Part shown: positions 39,536 through 51,616 of the stretch, piece after piece | Numbering within the stretch: position 1 is the first letter of the stretch | How the letters are laid out: each line of letters begins with the position of its first letter | NCBI GenBank assembly: GCA_036583965.1 | Contig: JAZBQD010000014.1 | Span: forward strand, 39,480,990-39,544,989 | DNA: 64,000 nt | From: Prunella strophiata | Lineage: Eukaryota > Chordata > Aves > Passeriformes > Prunellidae | Direction: 5' to 3' | The notes under the pieces: model-generated | The model's input: the letters and a program-made list of their open reading frames with translations, nothing else | Told to the model about the DNA's origin: nothing | The model's database searches: none | Made by a program: the position numbers and the translations under genes

Positions 39536-40266
39536 AATCACACAGTGGTTTGGTTTGGAAGGGACTCTTAAAGGCTCTCTAGTCCAACCCCCTGCAATGA
39601 GCAGGGACAGTTTCAAATAGACCAGGTTTCTCAGGGCCCTGTCCAGCCTAATCTTGAATGTTTCCAGGCCATCCATACCTTTCTGGGCAACCTGTGCCAG
39701 TGTTTTACAATCCTCTTCTCGTTTAAAACCAGCCCCCTTGTCCTATCACAACAGGCTCTGCTGAAAGTTTTGTCCCCATTTTTCTTATAATGCCCCTTCA
39801 GGTACTGGGAGGTGTCTGTAAGGCCTCCCCACATCCTTCTCCAGGCTCAACAACCCCAAGTCTCTCAGGCTGTCTTCACAGGAGGGTGCTCCACTCCATC
39901 TCTGGGGCCCTGCCCTGGACTTGCTCCAACAGCTCCTCATCTTTCCTGGGTCCCCAGAGCTGGATGCAGCTCTCAGGTGGGGTCTCACTACAGAGCAGAG
40001 GGGCAGAATCCCCTCCCTTGCCCTGCTGGCCACACTGCTTTGGGTGCAGCCCAGGACACGTTTGGCTCTCTGTGCTGTGAGTGCCCATGGCTGGGTCATG
40101 TCCAGCCTCTCCTCCCCCAGCACCCCTGGGTCCTTCTCAGCAGGGCTGCTCTCCATCTGTGCATCCCCAGCCTGTGCTGACACCAGGGTTTGCCCCTGGT
40201 CCGGGTGCAGCACCTTGCACTTGGCCTTGTTAAATCCCATGAGACTCCCTCAGGCCCACTTGGAGT
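39536..40266 (-). mobile_element. CR1 LINE fragment with end of ORF2 (reverse transcriptase C-terminus)
   Basis: The left edge (cacagtggtttggtttggaa) is the reverse complement of the CR1 3' end, and about 730 bases of CR1 follow. On the - strand the frame from about 40240 encodes a recognisable C-terminal part of CR1 ORF2, including FNKAKCKVLH, ESSPAEKDPGVL, ASRAREGILPL and LGLLSLEKD. The copy is 5'-truncated, as is usual for CR1. It has no endonuclease or core RT motifs and contains indels, so it is dead. It is the longest and best preserved CR1 copy in the window. Confidence 0.93.
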
Positions 40267-40959
40267 CAGTACTGATTGCTGGTGACTGGCATGTGAACTT
40301 CAAATTCCAGTTCTCAGCTAAGGCAAGAAATTCTTCAAGGCGCAAATCCACATTTGGATACCTGAATGTGGTTTTTTTTTCAAGCTCCAGAAGTTTAAAA
40401 CCTTCATGGGTTGAGGAGTAAGCTCTCCAGGGCAAGGCAAGCTAGTTAGGATCTGAGAGGAGTTTATTAGTACAGTTATATTTTGTCTGGGTTATTTTTT
40501 ACAGAAGTTTGACCAAAAGGTGGTTTTTTTTTTTTCTTTCAGCCTTTGGAACAGCTTAGTTCCAGTATTTATGATAAAATACCTCAGCTGATTCTGTGAC
40601 TGGACAGGAACTGGTTGTCATTGCTGGTGCACTCATAAAACAAGTTTCAACAAGGCACTCAGTGAATCCAGCAAGCTTCCTTCATCTGCCTGCAACTGGA
40701 ATTCTGTTTGATGGTTCATTCACCGAAGAGGAAGTTTATTATACCTCTGCCTGAGAAAGAGCCTTTAGAGCATTTTAGAGTCCTTGCTGTGGGCACTGTT
40801 TCCAAAGTCACACCGTTGGGATGTCTCTGTGCTGTGGGATGGCTGTGCAAGGTTAGCAAACTTACTAAGAGGAGACAAATAGAGCAGAGAGGTTGCAATG
40901 TGAAATCAAAGGTAAACGGACTAGAAACTGCTTCACATCTGATGGAAAATGAATAAAAA
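40267..40959. other. Intergenic, no gene recognised
   Basis: AT-rich spacer with T-runs near 40371-40380 and 40525-40535. No gene, RNA or known repeat was seen. Confidence 0.55.
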
Positions 40960-41532
40960 TTGAAAGCACTAAGCTATGGCTATACATCCTCTCACAGGCA
41001 TCGCAGCCGCTGTGTTTGCATGGAGCACCAGTGGCACCTAGTGACCATTCCTAGGAGATCGCCTCGAATGGGTGCGAGCACAGAAAGCCACAGTGCAGTC
41101 TGGGCCAGAGCTCACATCGCTGCCCTGCCGGGGGTGGTGGCTGCACACCCGGTGTCACCTCCAGCAGCAGAGCTGCAGCTCTGTGGCCAGACACTGCAGC
41201 ATTTCTACAGAAGATGCTCTCGTGTCTTGCCAACTGCAAGAGTGAAATCCTCCCCAGCTCTGCCTGTCACACCAGCCTGGAGGTTCAGCAGCAGTGTGGC
41301 ACAACTTGCCTCTCTCACCATGGCAGAAGAAGCACGCCTTGAGCAGCAAACACTTCGTGGAACAAACACCTTCCAGTCTGGACAGAAATCAGTGACTCAG
41401 CGCTGGCTAGGGGGGACAGAGAACGTGTCCAGCACCACCGAGTCACCTGGCCCTCTGCCAAGCAGACAATGGTCCTTTTGTCCCCTCTGGAGAAAGGCCT
41501 CTTCTCCAGGAGCACTGGAGAGCAGACACTGA
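40960..41532 (+). other. CpG-richer block with a 190-codon open frame, unassigned
   Basis: This interval has many more CpG dinucleotides than its flanks (I count about 14 between 40990 and 41450) and stays open for 190 codons on the + strand, with shorter frames on the - strand. The translation matches no family I know. It has no obvious signal peptide, membrane segment or conserved motif, and it shows a mixed composition as expected from translating non-coding GC-rich DNA. It could be an exon or promoter of a non-coding transcript, an old retroviral fragment, or nothing. I do not call it a protein gene. Confidence 0.3.
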
Positions 41533-44500
41533 ACAGTATTGTTGTAACTGGGTGAAAAGTTTACTAGTGCAGGGGAAACAGTATAAAAATTGTCACACAC
41601 AGTAATTTGGAGTTCAAAAGGGCACTATGTATGCCTAATGTAAGTGACTAGGAGTGTGGGAACAAGCAGGAGATGATCAGGTCTGTATGTTGGTGCAGAT
41701 AAAACAGAGCAATACACCTACATTCATTCAAAAAAAAAAAAAAAAAGAACATAAAAAATGAAACCCAGTTTCATTAAGAGATGTCATTAGAAGAGTAAGA
41801 GAAGCTACAATTATAAGTCACAGTTGGGGGAAAAAATTGTACAATTTCTGGCACTCTTTTTGGTGCCAGGTTCATACATTGTAAGGCTCCACTCAGCTCT
41901 CCTCTCCCTGAGCACCTGTGACTGGTTGCTGGTGAAAAAAAGCTGCTGGTTGCTTTGGCCTCTCAAAGTCTTAACATTGGACTCCTGTGCCCATGCTGGG
42001 TGGTTGCTAGAGGCCTTTCCTACTTTTCCTAAGAATAAAGTTACTTCCTTCTTGCTGGCCAAACACCTTCCTTCCTCAGCTGTCCTTGTGATGTGTCTGC
42101 ACAGACTGTCACCTGCCCTTCACTCTGGGTTTGTATCCATGTGTCATCTACAGCAGCCACTGGAAGTGTTAGGAAAGGAAAGCAGGGCGGAGGAGCCATC
42201 ATGGACAGTGAGCAGCAGGAGCAGAGCAACACCACTCTTTGTGCCCAAAAGGGGCTGAAAAACTGGCTGGGAACTACTGCCCATGAGTCCTCCATCACTG
42301 AACAGGCTGTTTGATGCACTGGATCTGGGGTTTTCAGGGGTTTTCAGCCATGTCTGGTCCCTCTGAGGGCCTGTGAGGCTTTCCAGTCCATTCCCACTTT
42401 CTGCCCTTTGAGGGATCCCTCCAGCTAAGTCCCTTGTCACCTCCCCAGCAAGGGCAGGCCAGTCAGCCTGGGAGGGAGGAAGCTCAAGTGGAGCCCACAG
42501 AGGCAATCCAGCACCCAGCAGGAACCCCCACGACAGCTGCTGCTTCAGGCTCACATTTTGTGGTGTTTATTATTCTTTTCATTCTTGGCCATGTCTCCAT
42601 TATTATTATTTTTTCATGTGAAGGAGGAAATTCTGTTTGTGAACCTCTGTTTGTGGTCGCTGCTGTGCACGCAGCTGCCGGATCAGCACGATGCTGTGGG
42701 TGAGCTGCTGGCCCAGCCATCCACCTCACCTCTGTGAGATGTACTCAGCCCAGACAAAACTAGGATGACTGTCCCAAGGGAAGGCTGGATGTCTCTGGAT
42801 GTGCTGTGTTCCTGCAGGACTCCATTCTTGGCTGTTTCCAACCATTAGTTGTCAGAGAAAAGACACTGGGCTAAGCCAACCAGTATGGTTATCCTTATCT
42901 TCCTGCAAACTCTCATCAAACACCCAGACAATGAATATGAGCAAGGGTTGGGAGCTCACAAAGGCAAAATACAAGCCAAACAGAGAGGAATAGTTGCAGA
43001 ACTATTGAGTCCTGAGATGCAGAAAGCATTTGTCTTTCCTGATGCAGTATTCAAAAAATGAGGAAAGGATCAAAAAATTTCCCCATGACACCAACAAATA
43101 TAAAACATCAGAAAACCAACAAGTGAGAACAAAAAACCATACACGTCCATGAGAGGAGGCCCTTTTAGATAGCTCAGTGTGAACCTCATCAGAGGGCTCT
43201 CCACTGGCATCTCCCTCCTGCCAGGGCTGGCTCCTGCCAGGGCAGAAGCAAACACTGGGCTACCAAGTGGGTGGACAACACCACTGCAGGATGTGCACCT
43301 TGCTGGCATCAGGCAAGCCCATGACCACTCTGAACACAGGAAAGATGGGCAGGAAGCAGCATGTCATAGACTTGTTTTTACAGCTGAAAAAACCTAAAAA
43401 GCCACCAAGGAGTTTGCCTTCCCTCACAACTTCTTGTATCCTTGTGCCTGTACAAGTTGACCCTTCCCTTCTCCCAAGCTCTCCATCCATATGTATTGCC
43501 TCTGGTGCCACCACCATGCCTGCCCTGTTTACTTGTGGTAAACCAGAGTGGTTTGATACAGTTTTATCAGAAAAATACTTGGAAGCATTTGTGGTTCTTT
43601 CTAAACCTGTGGTGCACCAGTAAGTGCTGTGTGCTGCTTGTAGGTCAAAGCACAGCTGAAATGGCACCCTGCAGGCTGGGGGAGGCTGGGCCTGAGCATG
43701 GTCTGCAAAACACTGCAAACCACTTCTGTGTCCCAAACTGTGTCAAATATCTTGTATCACCTTCAGCAGTCAGCTGGTGCAAGCCCTGAGAGCTCTTCAG
43801 TGGGAAAGGGAGAGCAGAAGAGACCCTTCACTCCTGCATTTCCCTACAGGGTGCTGGATTCACCCCTCCCACAAAGGAGCCCCCCTTCCCAAGGCCACTG
43901 TTAACACAGAGGTGTTCAAAGGTGTCCGAGCAGCTTCTGGCTCCTGAGAAATCAGTGCCCTCAGCAGCCCCTGCTGGCTGATGGCACACAGCCTGAGGGT
44001 GCTTGTCTGACATGACTGCACATCTCAAATCCTGGCAGGCCTCTACGACAACCCCCTGCCTTGAATGAATCTTTCACCAATAAAAAGCAAGTAAACTGGA
44101 GCAAACAAAGCATTGAGTAGGATAGGGATGCATTTGGATGAGTTTTCTGTCTCTTCATACTTCAGTGGAGCTGCTGTCAACTGATACTGGCTCCCTGCCA
44201 CTCAGCCAGATGCTACTGCTGCCCATGGATGGGCACAAGGTAACTCCTTGCAAGGAAGGTCAAGGAAAACTACAGTACAGTGAAACAACTCACCTTATTT
44301 CTGTATGAAATATTTCACATGGTTTAAAATAGACGTTGTGAAAGTTTGATACAGATTTTAAGTCTTGAAAATGAGCTTTTACCTGAATTGGAAATACCTA
44401 TGTAAAGGGCTGCATTTTACTTTTGCATGAAATAATGTTTTGCTGCCTTTCTAGTAAAAACTTAGGTTGTTTTGAATGGAGGTAGGATTTTTGTGAGTTA

Positions 44501-45500
44501 CACAAAATTGAATTTGCACTGTAGCTGCAGTTGTGGATGAAACCAATTTTTGCTGACAGCAATTCTGAAAAACATCTCTTCTGCTATTTTTACCCCCAAA
44601 GCGTAGACAATGTCAATGAATCTCTGAATAGCTGTCAAGCTGTTTCTACTTGTAGACCTGTAAGTGTCCACAAAATGGAATCAAATGCCTGTCCTTTGAG
44701 AGCTTTCATTTGATGATGGTGAAGCACATGCTCAGAGGTAAAAGACAACATGATCCTATTAAATTCCTTTCTCAAAAAAAAAAAACCTACAAAAACCAAC
44801 CAACCAACCAAAAAAAAACCCAAAAAAACCCCAAACAAACAAACACTCTAGGAATTTTTAAAACCCCGACAAACAGAAATATCATTTGGTCATATGGAAG
44901 AGAGCATTAGAACAAGGCTCAAGGAGAGAACAAAATGTTTATGGAGCAGATTCCCACCATCATACTTCCCAGCACTCTCAGTGCTGCAATGCCACCCTTC
45001 CAAGCACAACTTGTTCATCACCAGACCTCATTTGGTCAAGGGATTCTTTCAGGAAAAATAATGGGAAACTTCTCTGGAGTTCCCTGCTTCTCTGGACCTC
45101 ATCTTAATGCTGTCTCAGTACTAAGCAATGAAGTTGCTTTTGCTGTATGTTCCAACAGTTTTTCAGGTAGAGAGTGAATATTCCTTTGAGGTACAGAAAT
45201 GTACCTTTGAGGTAGCTAATATTACATTCTCTTTTCTCATCAAGTAGTACTTTAAGAAAATTTCCTGCAGCAAGCCTATTCAAACTAATGCACCGAGTAG
45301 CTGTGGTTCCTTCACCTCAATCCTAATAGTCCAAGACCTGAATGCACACTTGTAAATTATTATTTGTTCTGAATCATTAGAATGTGTTGTTCTTTCCCCA
45401 GACCTATATCCATGCATAATTTACTGATTTCCCACTGTTTACTTCATAAAATGCTGAAAATCCATGCACATACTTGGACCATTTTAGCAGGTTTTACAGA
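41533..45500. other. Intergenic, no gene recognised
   Basis: Mixed sequence with a poly(A) run at 41730-41746, an AAC/ACC-rich low-complexity tract at about 44773-44845 and GC-richer stretches at 42100-42720 and 43180-43900. Frames occur on both strands in these stretches without recognisable domains. Part of the right end could belong to a long TBC1D30 3' UTR. Confidence 0.5.
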
Positions 45501-47317
45501 CTGACAGTCCTTTTATTTGTATGGGTTCAGCATACAGCCGCGTGATACACTGAAGCTAAGAAAAACTGGGGAGGATGATTCACAGGAAAATTTCTGAGAA
45601 GTCCATTTCTTCTAATTCAGTGCAAAAACAATTCACATCCAGTCCATAATCAGAGACTAAATTCTACATTATTTTAAATTTACTTAGTGCTGTAAGTAAT
45701 CATTAGTGACAGTACTACTATCGCCTGGAAATAAGGCAGGGGCAAGATCTGACCTACATCTGTTTTATAATCATAGTGTTCATAGTTGTATATTACTTTA
45801 TATGCATACACTTATATGAAACAACAGCAAAATAAAACTGTTCCCACAACAATGAACAGAGTATATTGTACAGCTTATAAGTTATGGTATACAGTAAAAC
45901 TGGTGTTACATACTATAGGTTATGGAATACATTCATAGACAATGATATATATTAATTTGCAAATTTAACAAAGAATTTTTTTTAAGTAAGATATTACATA
46001 CAATGGTGCTGATTCATCATTACTGCAGTTTAAAATATTGGCCCTTTCATGCCACAGGAAACTTGGAATCAATGTAAAGAATCACAGTCAGTACACACCA
46101 TTTGACAGAGCTGCAATGACTTAAGAACAACCTGAATTTCTTGGAGTCCTGAGTACTTGATTTTACAATCCTGAAGTTGAATGATCTAGGTTTAGTTTCT
46201 CTGTCTGGCTCTATTATATACATATAAATACTTGTCTTATGGTATTTATCAGCTCTGCTTTTTGATTTGGAAATAAATACTCAGTTTATCACTTTCTTTC
46301 ACACCAAAGAGGAACCAAGACATGGAAGCCCGAGGGCACATCCCACTAACATAGTGGCTGATGTGTTGGCTTTTAATGGGAAGTGGCACTCTAAGTATCT
46401 AATCACTCTATTTATAGAATTTAAACCCCTAAACTACTTTGGAACATTCATATGTTTTACCTACTGCTAAGCTGGCAAATATTATTTAACTACAAGTCTA
46501 ATCTAGATAACAGCTTTTAAATCCATTGAAGCCAAGATGCATCAGAATAATAATCATACAACTATACAAATAGTTGTACCTAATGCCTAATTTTACAGTG
46601 CTGCAACTCTCCAGCAGTAAGTAACAGAAATGTATGTATGTACACATGTAACAGAGAAAGAGCAAACCTGTGTTGTGGATGGACTTATGTCTGCTGTTCT
46701 CATGCTCAGTGTTTAGGTTTATATTAAAAATAGGATCAGCACAGAATTGCTGTGGGAAGAGAAGCACAAAATGCTGCTCAAGAATATCTGAAGCCAGATG
46801 TCACAAAGTGACACTTTTGATTGCTAGGGCTGCTTGTGCTTCTGTTTGTCATGGCTTCTCCAGCTACTCCCAGAGTATGATGATGAGGTCGGATGGGGAA
46901 GCTGCTTAGCAGTCACTAAAACTGTTACACCTGTCTGCTGCACTGGACAATTGGTCCTTTGAGCTCAGCTAGACAGGAGGCAGCCATGGGGGACTGAGGG
47001 GTTAAAGGCAGCTGGTGATTTAATGTCTGAGTTAGACTTTAAGAAACAGTATGCTTCACATTGCAAATTAATGTTTATTTTACACAGGACCATCAGAATT
47101 AACAATAGGGTGCCAGAGTGCATCTTCACTAATCTATCCTGTAACAACATGGAAGTACAATTTTCAAAGACACATATTTATATATCTGGTAACCACTTTT
47201 GTCCCTGTTACTTAATTAGCAATTAGAAATGCTCTGGGACACACATACACATGCACACATTAAAAAAAGGCAATACAAATTCTTTTGTTGCTGTCAGAAG
47301 TAATAAGTACCAGCACA
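45501..47317 (-). other. TBC1D30: Probable TBC1D30 3' UTR
   Basis: This AT-rich sequence lies immediately downstream of the TBC1D30 stop codon on the - strand. Candidate AATAAA signals in the sense direction are at 47074-47079 (short UTR, about 240 bases) and 45512-45517 (long UTR, about 1.8 kb). Around 45870-45930 a phrase similar to gttatggtata is repeated imperfectly. The real end cannot be fixed without transcript data. The human gene has a long 3' UTR as far as I recall, so the distal site is plausible. Confidence 0.5.
47074..47079 (-). terminator. TBC1D30: Candidate proximal poly(A) signal of TBC1D30
   Basis: TTTATT on the + strand is AATAAA in the sense direction, about 240 bases after the stop codon. 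It is a canonical hexamer, but its use is unproven and a second candidate lies at 45512-45517. Confidence 0.35.
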
Positions 47318-48099
47318 TCATCGTTTCCTTGTCCCGCTGCTGCCACTGGCAGATTTATTGAAACTTCTGCTCATTTGTGGGAAGTGTACAGTTGGTGTTC
47401 TTTCAGTGGGGCCATACAGCCCTAAATTCCTGGCTGTGGCTGACTTTCGAAGAGGCTTGACACTGGGAAAAGGATTGAAGACTTGTGGCTTTGGGTTCCC
47501 AGGCTGGGGTGATTTAGCCAGGTTTCCACTGTCTCTGGATGAGGTGGAAGACTCTGATAAACGTGGCTGGCTGGACTGATGGGATGTTGGCTCCACATTG
47601 GTTTGGATATCTGAGGTGAGTTCCAGTGCTTCCAGTTTTAGCTGAACCATGGACAGGTTTGTACCGCTGTCCGTAGAGTCTGCCTCTGATGACGGCTGGT
47701 CAGATTTCCGAGTAGTCCTCTCATCCACAACACCTTCTTCTCTTTCTCCAAAGTCAGAATGTTTGGAAGCCTCCTCCTTGGCACCAGGACTATTTGTTTT
47801 ACAGCTCTCACTCTGCTCATCTATCAGTCCTACAGTATCTCCGTAGCCCAGCTGGCCTTTGGCCCTAGCAATGTTCTTCCGATGAACGCGTATGTGAGTG
47901 CGCCATGGAGAGTTCAGTTTTGTTTTAAGATCTTCTTGGGGAACGGGAGACATCTTCCCCGTAGCATGGCTTGGGATGTGAATAACAGCATTTTTGAGAG
48001 ACTTGTTATTCAATTTCATCTTCTTTCCTAAAAGGAGGTGGTTTATCACTGGAGAATGGTTTACCTGAGAAGGGAGGAGGCTGGTAACTGGCCCCTTGT
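47318..48099 (-). CDS. TBC1D30: TBC1D30 terminal coding exon (C-terminal tail)
   Basis: TBC1D30 is a cytosolic TBC-domain GTPase-activating protein reported to act on RAB8/RAB3-type GTPases and to restrain primary cilium formation. This last exon starts after the acceptor ctttcag (just above 48099) with two bases completing an aspartate codon, then KGPVTSLLPSQVNHSPVINH. It runs 259 codons to TGA at 47318-47320. Diagnostic blocks are VINHLLLGKKMKLN, SPVPQEDLKTKLNSPWRTHI, CGDTVGLIDEQ-like text and the near-invariant ending PSVKPLRKSATARNLGLYG followed by PTERTPTVHFPQMSRSF, closing with TRKR. The middle (roughly codons 85-190 of the exon) is serine-rich, low in complexity and poorly conserved, as in mammals. 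It is probably disordered and open to phosphorylation. The exon itself is intact. However, with the upstream exon as sequenced, translation would stop before reaching it. Confidence 0.96.
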
Positions 48100-49683
48100 C
48101 TGAAAGAAACCATTTAAAAGAAACACAGTATTGTTAAAGAACAAAACAAATTAATGTTCTAAGGATCTACCACCAAATTTGATACTTTCCTTGAGATATG
48201 GCAAAGGTTTGTAAGACAGAATGTATTTTAAAAAAACCAACCCAAACTTAAAAATCATCACTGAATTTCACTTATGTCTTAGAGTTGAACACAAAGCAGC
48301 ACCTTCTATATAAGGACTTTCTGCCCTCCCTCACTGCTTTGCACCTATGGGGAAGCCCCAAGCCAGGAATACCATAAAAATATACCATTAAAAAAAATAG
48401 CTTCTTGATTTTTGGAATTGCACTGTAACTGATAGTTTAACATTAATATTGGCTTCTGGTATTTCCCCTCTTCTTCATTTCTCTTCCAACAACAAGAGGC
48501 AATTCAGTCTCCATATGAGGTCAGTCACACAAGCCTCTCCATGAAGCTGGTGTGACTGGGAAATGGAAAATAAATTGAAGTATTTTATTGCATAAAACCA
48601 CATCTTATTAAGCCAGAGGAGTAGACTCAAAATTAGTGATTAGTGATAGTTTGATTAAATTATAAACCCAGCCCTGTATCATGATTAGTAAGATTAGAAA
48701 GATTTGTGTTTGGAAGGTAGGGGTTGGCATCCTTGGGAATCAACATTTTACTGTTTGCACTGTTTCTGCTGGCTACAGCCTCTGTTCAAAGCAAACACTT
48801 CACTAATATTAAAAAAAAAAAATCCTTCTAAATCATAGAAATAAAAAATTGCAGTTCCATGTATTCCAATGTTCCTGCTAGCACAGGTTTAGACAATCTA
48901 GAAGAGAAATAAAAATTCTCCACAGCGATCCATTTGTTCAATAGTGAACTGAGAAAGATGACAATCTTCCCTAAGCAGGGAGGAATGAGTGGAGTGGGCT
49001 GTGTTCAGCTTGCACACCCAGTAAAACCTTCAGCTATGCATTTCATGCCAACCCTTGCACTGCTGAGTCTGACAGTTAGGGAGGCAGACTCCATAACATG
49101 GGTTGTTAAATAAGGGACTGATGTCCAGCTCAGTCCTCTCAACAGCATCACTATGGCTAAGGAAACTGCCAGTCACAATGGAACATCTAAGCCCGTTCCT
49201 CTGGTTGCATAATTTGCCATGGCCAGATGAATTCAGAGGAGATTGGATAATACAGACCAGCTAGGAATCTACCTGCCACATGATCTGAAGCATCCTCATC
49301 TCTGCATTCAATTTTTTCAGTGCATCAATATGTCAATTCCAAGAATGCCAAAGACTTAAAGTTTTTTGATCAGAGAGATCAACACAATGCACCCAGATAG
49401 CAAAGCCACTTTTAAATACCATTGTTTAGTTGGTCCCTGGGACCTAAGAAAACCCCAGGGTCATCATCTTCAGATCCTGACAAAAGAAGAAAAAATATCA
49501 CCTTCTTGTTTTCTGTCTGCATGAAGCGGTACCCACTTTACCACTAATGTTATATAATTGATGTCATCATTCACTATAATGTTATATCATCAGTCTTTCT
49601 TGTCTATTTAGTTACATGTAAAAGAATATCATTTGCCTGATGAAGTTAGTTTGCAATAAATCAGCACATTTTGGAGGTATTAC
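48100..49683 (-). other. TBC1D30: TBC1D30 intron
   Basis: A phase-1 GT-AG intron: donor gtaat after ATATCAGAGCAG at the right, acceptor ctttcag at the left. It contains an A-run near 48811-48822 and otherwise no recognised feature. Confidence 0.85.
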
Positions 49684-49891
49684 CTGCTCTGATATACACA
49701 TGGTGAACCTGCTGTTGCTGCTTCTTCTTTATCCTGGAATATTGCTTTTTCAGTGCATTAATATCAGTGGTCATACGCTTCCATCATCATGCTGTTAAAA
49801 GCAGTCTGATAGTCACTTCTGCAAGAATCTATTGCTCCTGGACTTAATTCTGCAATGTTACTAGAGCCAAGACTTTGCTCTTCATTCTGAT
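49684..49891 (-). CDS. TBC1D30: TBC1D30 coding exon with one-base frameshift
   Basis: The exon lies between acceptor ctctacag and donor gtaat. It begins with two bases completing an aspartate codon, then QNEEQSLGSSNIAELSPGAI, continues DSCRSDYQTAFNSMMME, and after a frame change resumes as TDINALKKQYSRIKKKQQQQ and VHHVYIRA. Both halves match the family closely. As sequenced the exon is 208 bases, but flanking phases (two bases in, one base out) require a multiple of three plus three, for example 207. The extra base is an A in the GGAAGCG context at 49779-49780, where GAG CGT ATG (E-R-M) would be expected. Read literally, translation stops four codons after that glutamate. No alternative splice sites that would restore the frame were seen. 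The basic/glutamine run is likely a coiled-coil or charged linker after the TBC domain. Confidence 0.9.
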
Positions 49892-51476
49892 CTGTAGAGG
49901 AGGGAATAAAGTGGAGGTGAAGAGTAAATTGGCATACTCAAGAGATGTATCTGTACTTCTAGATTATTTCCAAGGGAAGTCTGTGTCTGATTCCCACCAT
50001 CTTATTTAACTGTAGTTTTCAATTAAAAATTTATTATAATATGTATATTTAACTAAGCTGTGCTATTTACAATAAGAAGTATTATTAATAGCACTACTTG
50101 CTTAAGAGGAGCAGGGGTCTGAGGGAAGGTTAAAGAGTACAAAAGTCAATGAATAAGGCAGTGCAAAGTTATAAGCATAGTTCTTCACATATCCAAAAGT
50201 ACATCGAGCCACCACTGAAGTAATTCAATAACTTAAATCAATAAAGATTATTAAAGATACTTGGTTTCCATAGAGGCCAAAAATGCAAGTTATAAAATAC
50301 ATTACAGTCAAGCAGGCAGGAGATTAAACAACCAACCTAGTGCTACCAGCAAGAAGCATCAAGAAACAGAATACCACAGGGAGAACACTGCTAGCAACAA
50401 AAGGGATAGGCACAGAGCAGCTGAGGATCAGACAACTTGAGAGTGTCTCTGACCAACAGCTGCAGAGCATTAGCAGCAGGGCAATTTATTTTCACAGCTG
50501 TTTCTGATGCACCAACCTGGCACTACAGGGTCAGGAGGATAATTCTTTTTCAAGGAACGTTTATTTGTCTTTGGCTTAGTTTGCAACAGCAGTTTGATGT
50601 TCTGACTAAGTGCTAGTTTGAAGCAGCAGGTAGAGAGTCCCCCAGGAAGGGAAAAACAAAACACCACAGCAATCAAGAGGAAAATTGCAGAATTGCAGCT
50701 TACAGGTCTCAGCAAAACCAAGCCACAAGAATGATGAAGTGTGAACAGCAACTTGTTACATCAGTCTGGGGTTTTTTGAGGGTAAGGTGGGGATAAATAA
50801 AAATTACCTCTCCCAAGATACTGTGAAATCACTGTTGATCCAGTATCATTTCATAAAGACTACTGCTTTTCTTGCATGGATCAGCATTTTGTACTGCTTA
50901 TAGAGAATTTGCACTGGTGTTCATACAATTCTGTCAAGAAATTTTATTTCCATGCAGAGGGATTTGAAAAATGGTGACATTCTGAATACATCCAAAATAT
51001 ACAACAGTCTGAAGGTTTGGCCAAAAGGGCAGTGAAATCACCTGCAGAATTCACTCCCTGCTGATAGGTTCCAGTATTAGCCATGCATATGTTAATAAAG
51101 ATCAAGATCATTTATTAAGGGTACACCCTTCAGAAAATGCTGACTGCCTCAGAACTATGCATGGATTTAGGGTGGAATTTTTTCACATATGCTTCTTTTC
51201 TTGTGTGTGGGCAACACTATGGGGTTGTTTTGTTACCATTACTGTAGCCAAATCCTTAACTCACACCATCATTTGCTGTACACCTACAGTCTTCCAACCT
51301 GGCTTTGATGACATCTTCATGGAGCACAGAGGAAGTCATTTGGTACCTGCTGTAACCTCTGCATGCATAGAAAATACATTTTCCATAGCAGCTTTCACAG
51401 ACAGAGCTGCAGACAATTTCTGCCAGATCATATAGATTTAACTGTGCTATTCCAAAATTAAAGAAGTCACTTTTAC
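49892..51476 (-). other. TBC1D30: TBC1D30 intron
   Basis: A GT-AG intron in phase 1, donor gtaaaag following CAGATGAAAG. The open frames seen inside are short and unsupported. Confidence 0.85.
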
Positions 51477-51616
51477 CTTTCATCTGTTTTTGGTACTTTT
51501 GGAGCTCTGGTGCCAAAAATCCACTTAATGGTCCAAGACAACCAATTGCATTAGCAATTGAGTCTTCATCATCTAAGTCATTCTCTTCATCACTGTCTCT
51601 GGTTCTACCTAACCTG
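51477..51616 (-). CDS. TBC1D30: TBC1D30 coding exon (acidic linker)
   Basis: The exon is flanked by acceptor ttttgacag and donor gtaaaag. It encodes RLGRTRDSDEENDLDDEDSI, then ANAIGCLGPLSGFLAPELQK and YQKQMK. The acidic DSDEEND-DDED cluster followed by GCLGP-SGFLAPELQKYQKQ is characteristic of TBC1D30 downstream of its TBC domain. It begins with one base of a split glycine codon and ends with one base of the next split codon (140 bases), matching the neighbours. A second AG three bases downstream (exon start 51613) is an alternative NAGNAG-type acceptor that would drop one codon. Confidence 0.93.

Noticed and set aside
39785..40421. 151-166 codon frames on both strands
   Set aside because: The - strand frame is the decayed end of CR1 ORF2 and the + strand frames are its shadows; not host genes.
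51157..51435. 92-codon + strand frame beside a TBC1D30 exon
   Set aside because: It is mainly intronic and lies opposite the transcribed strand; no family similarity.
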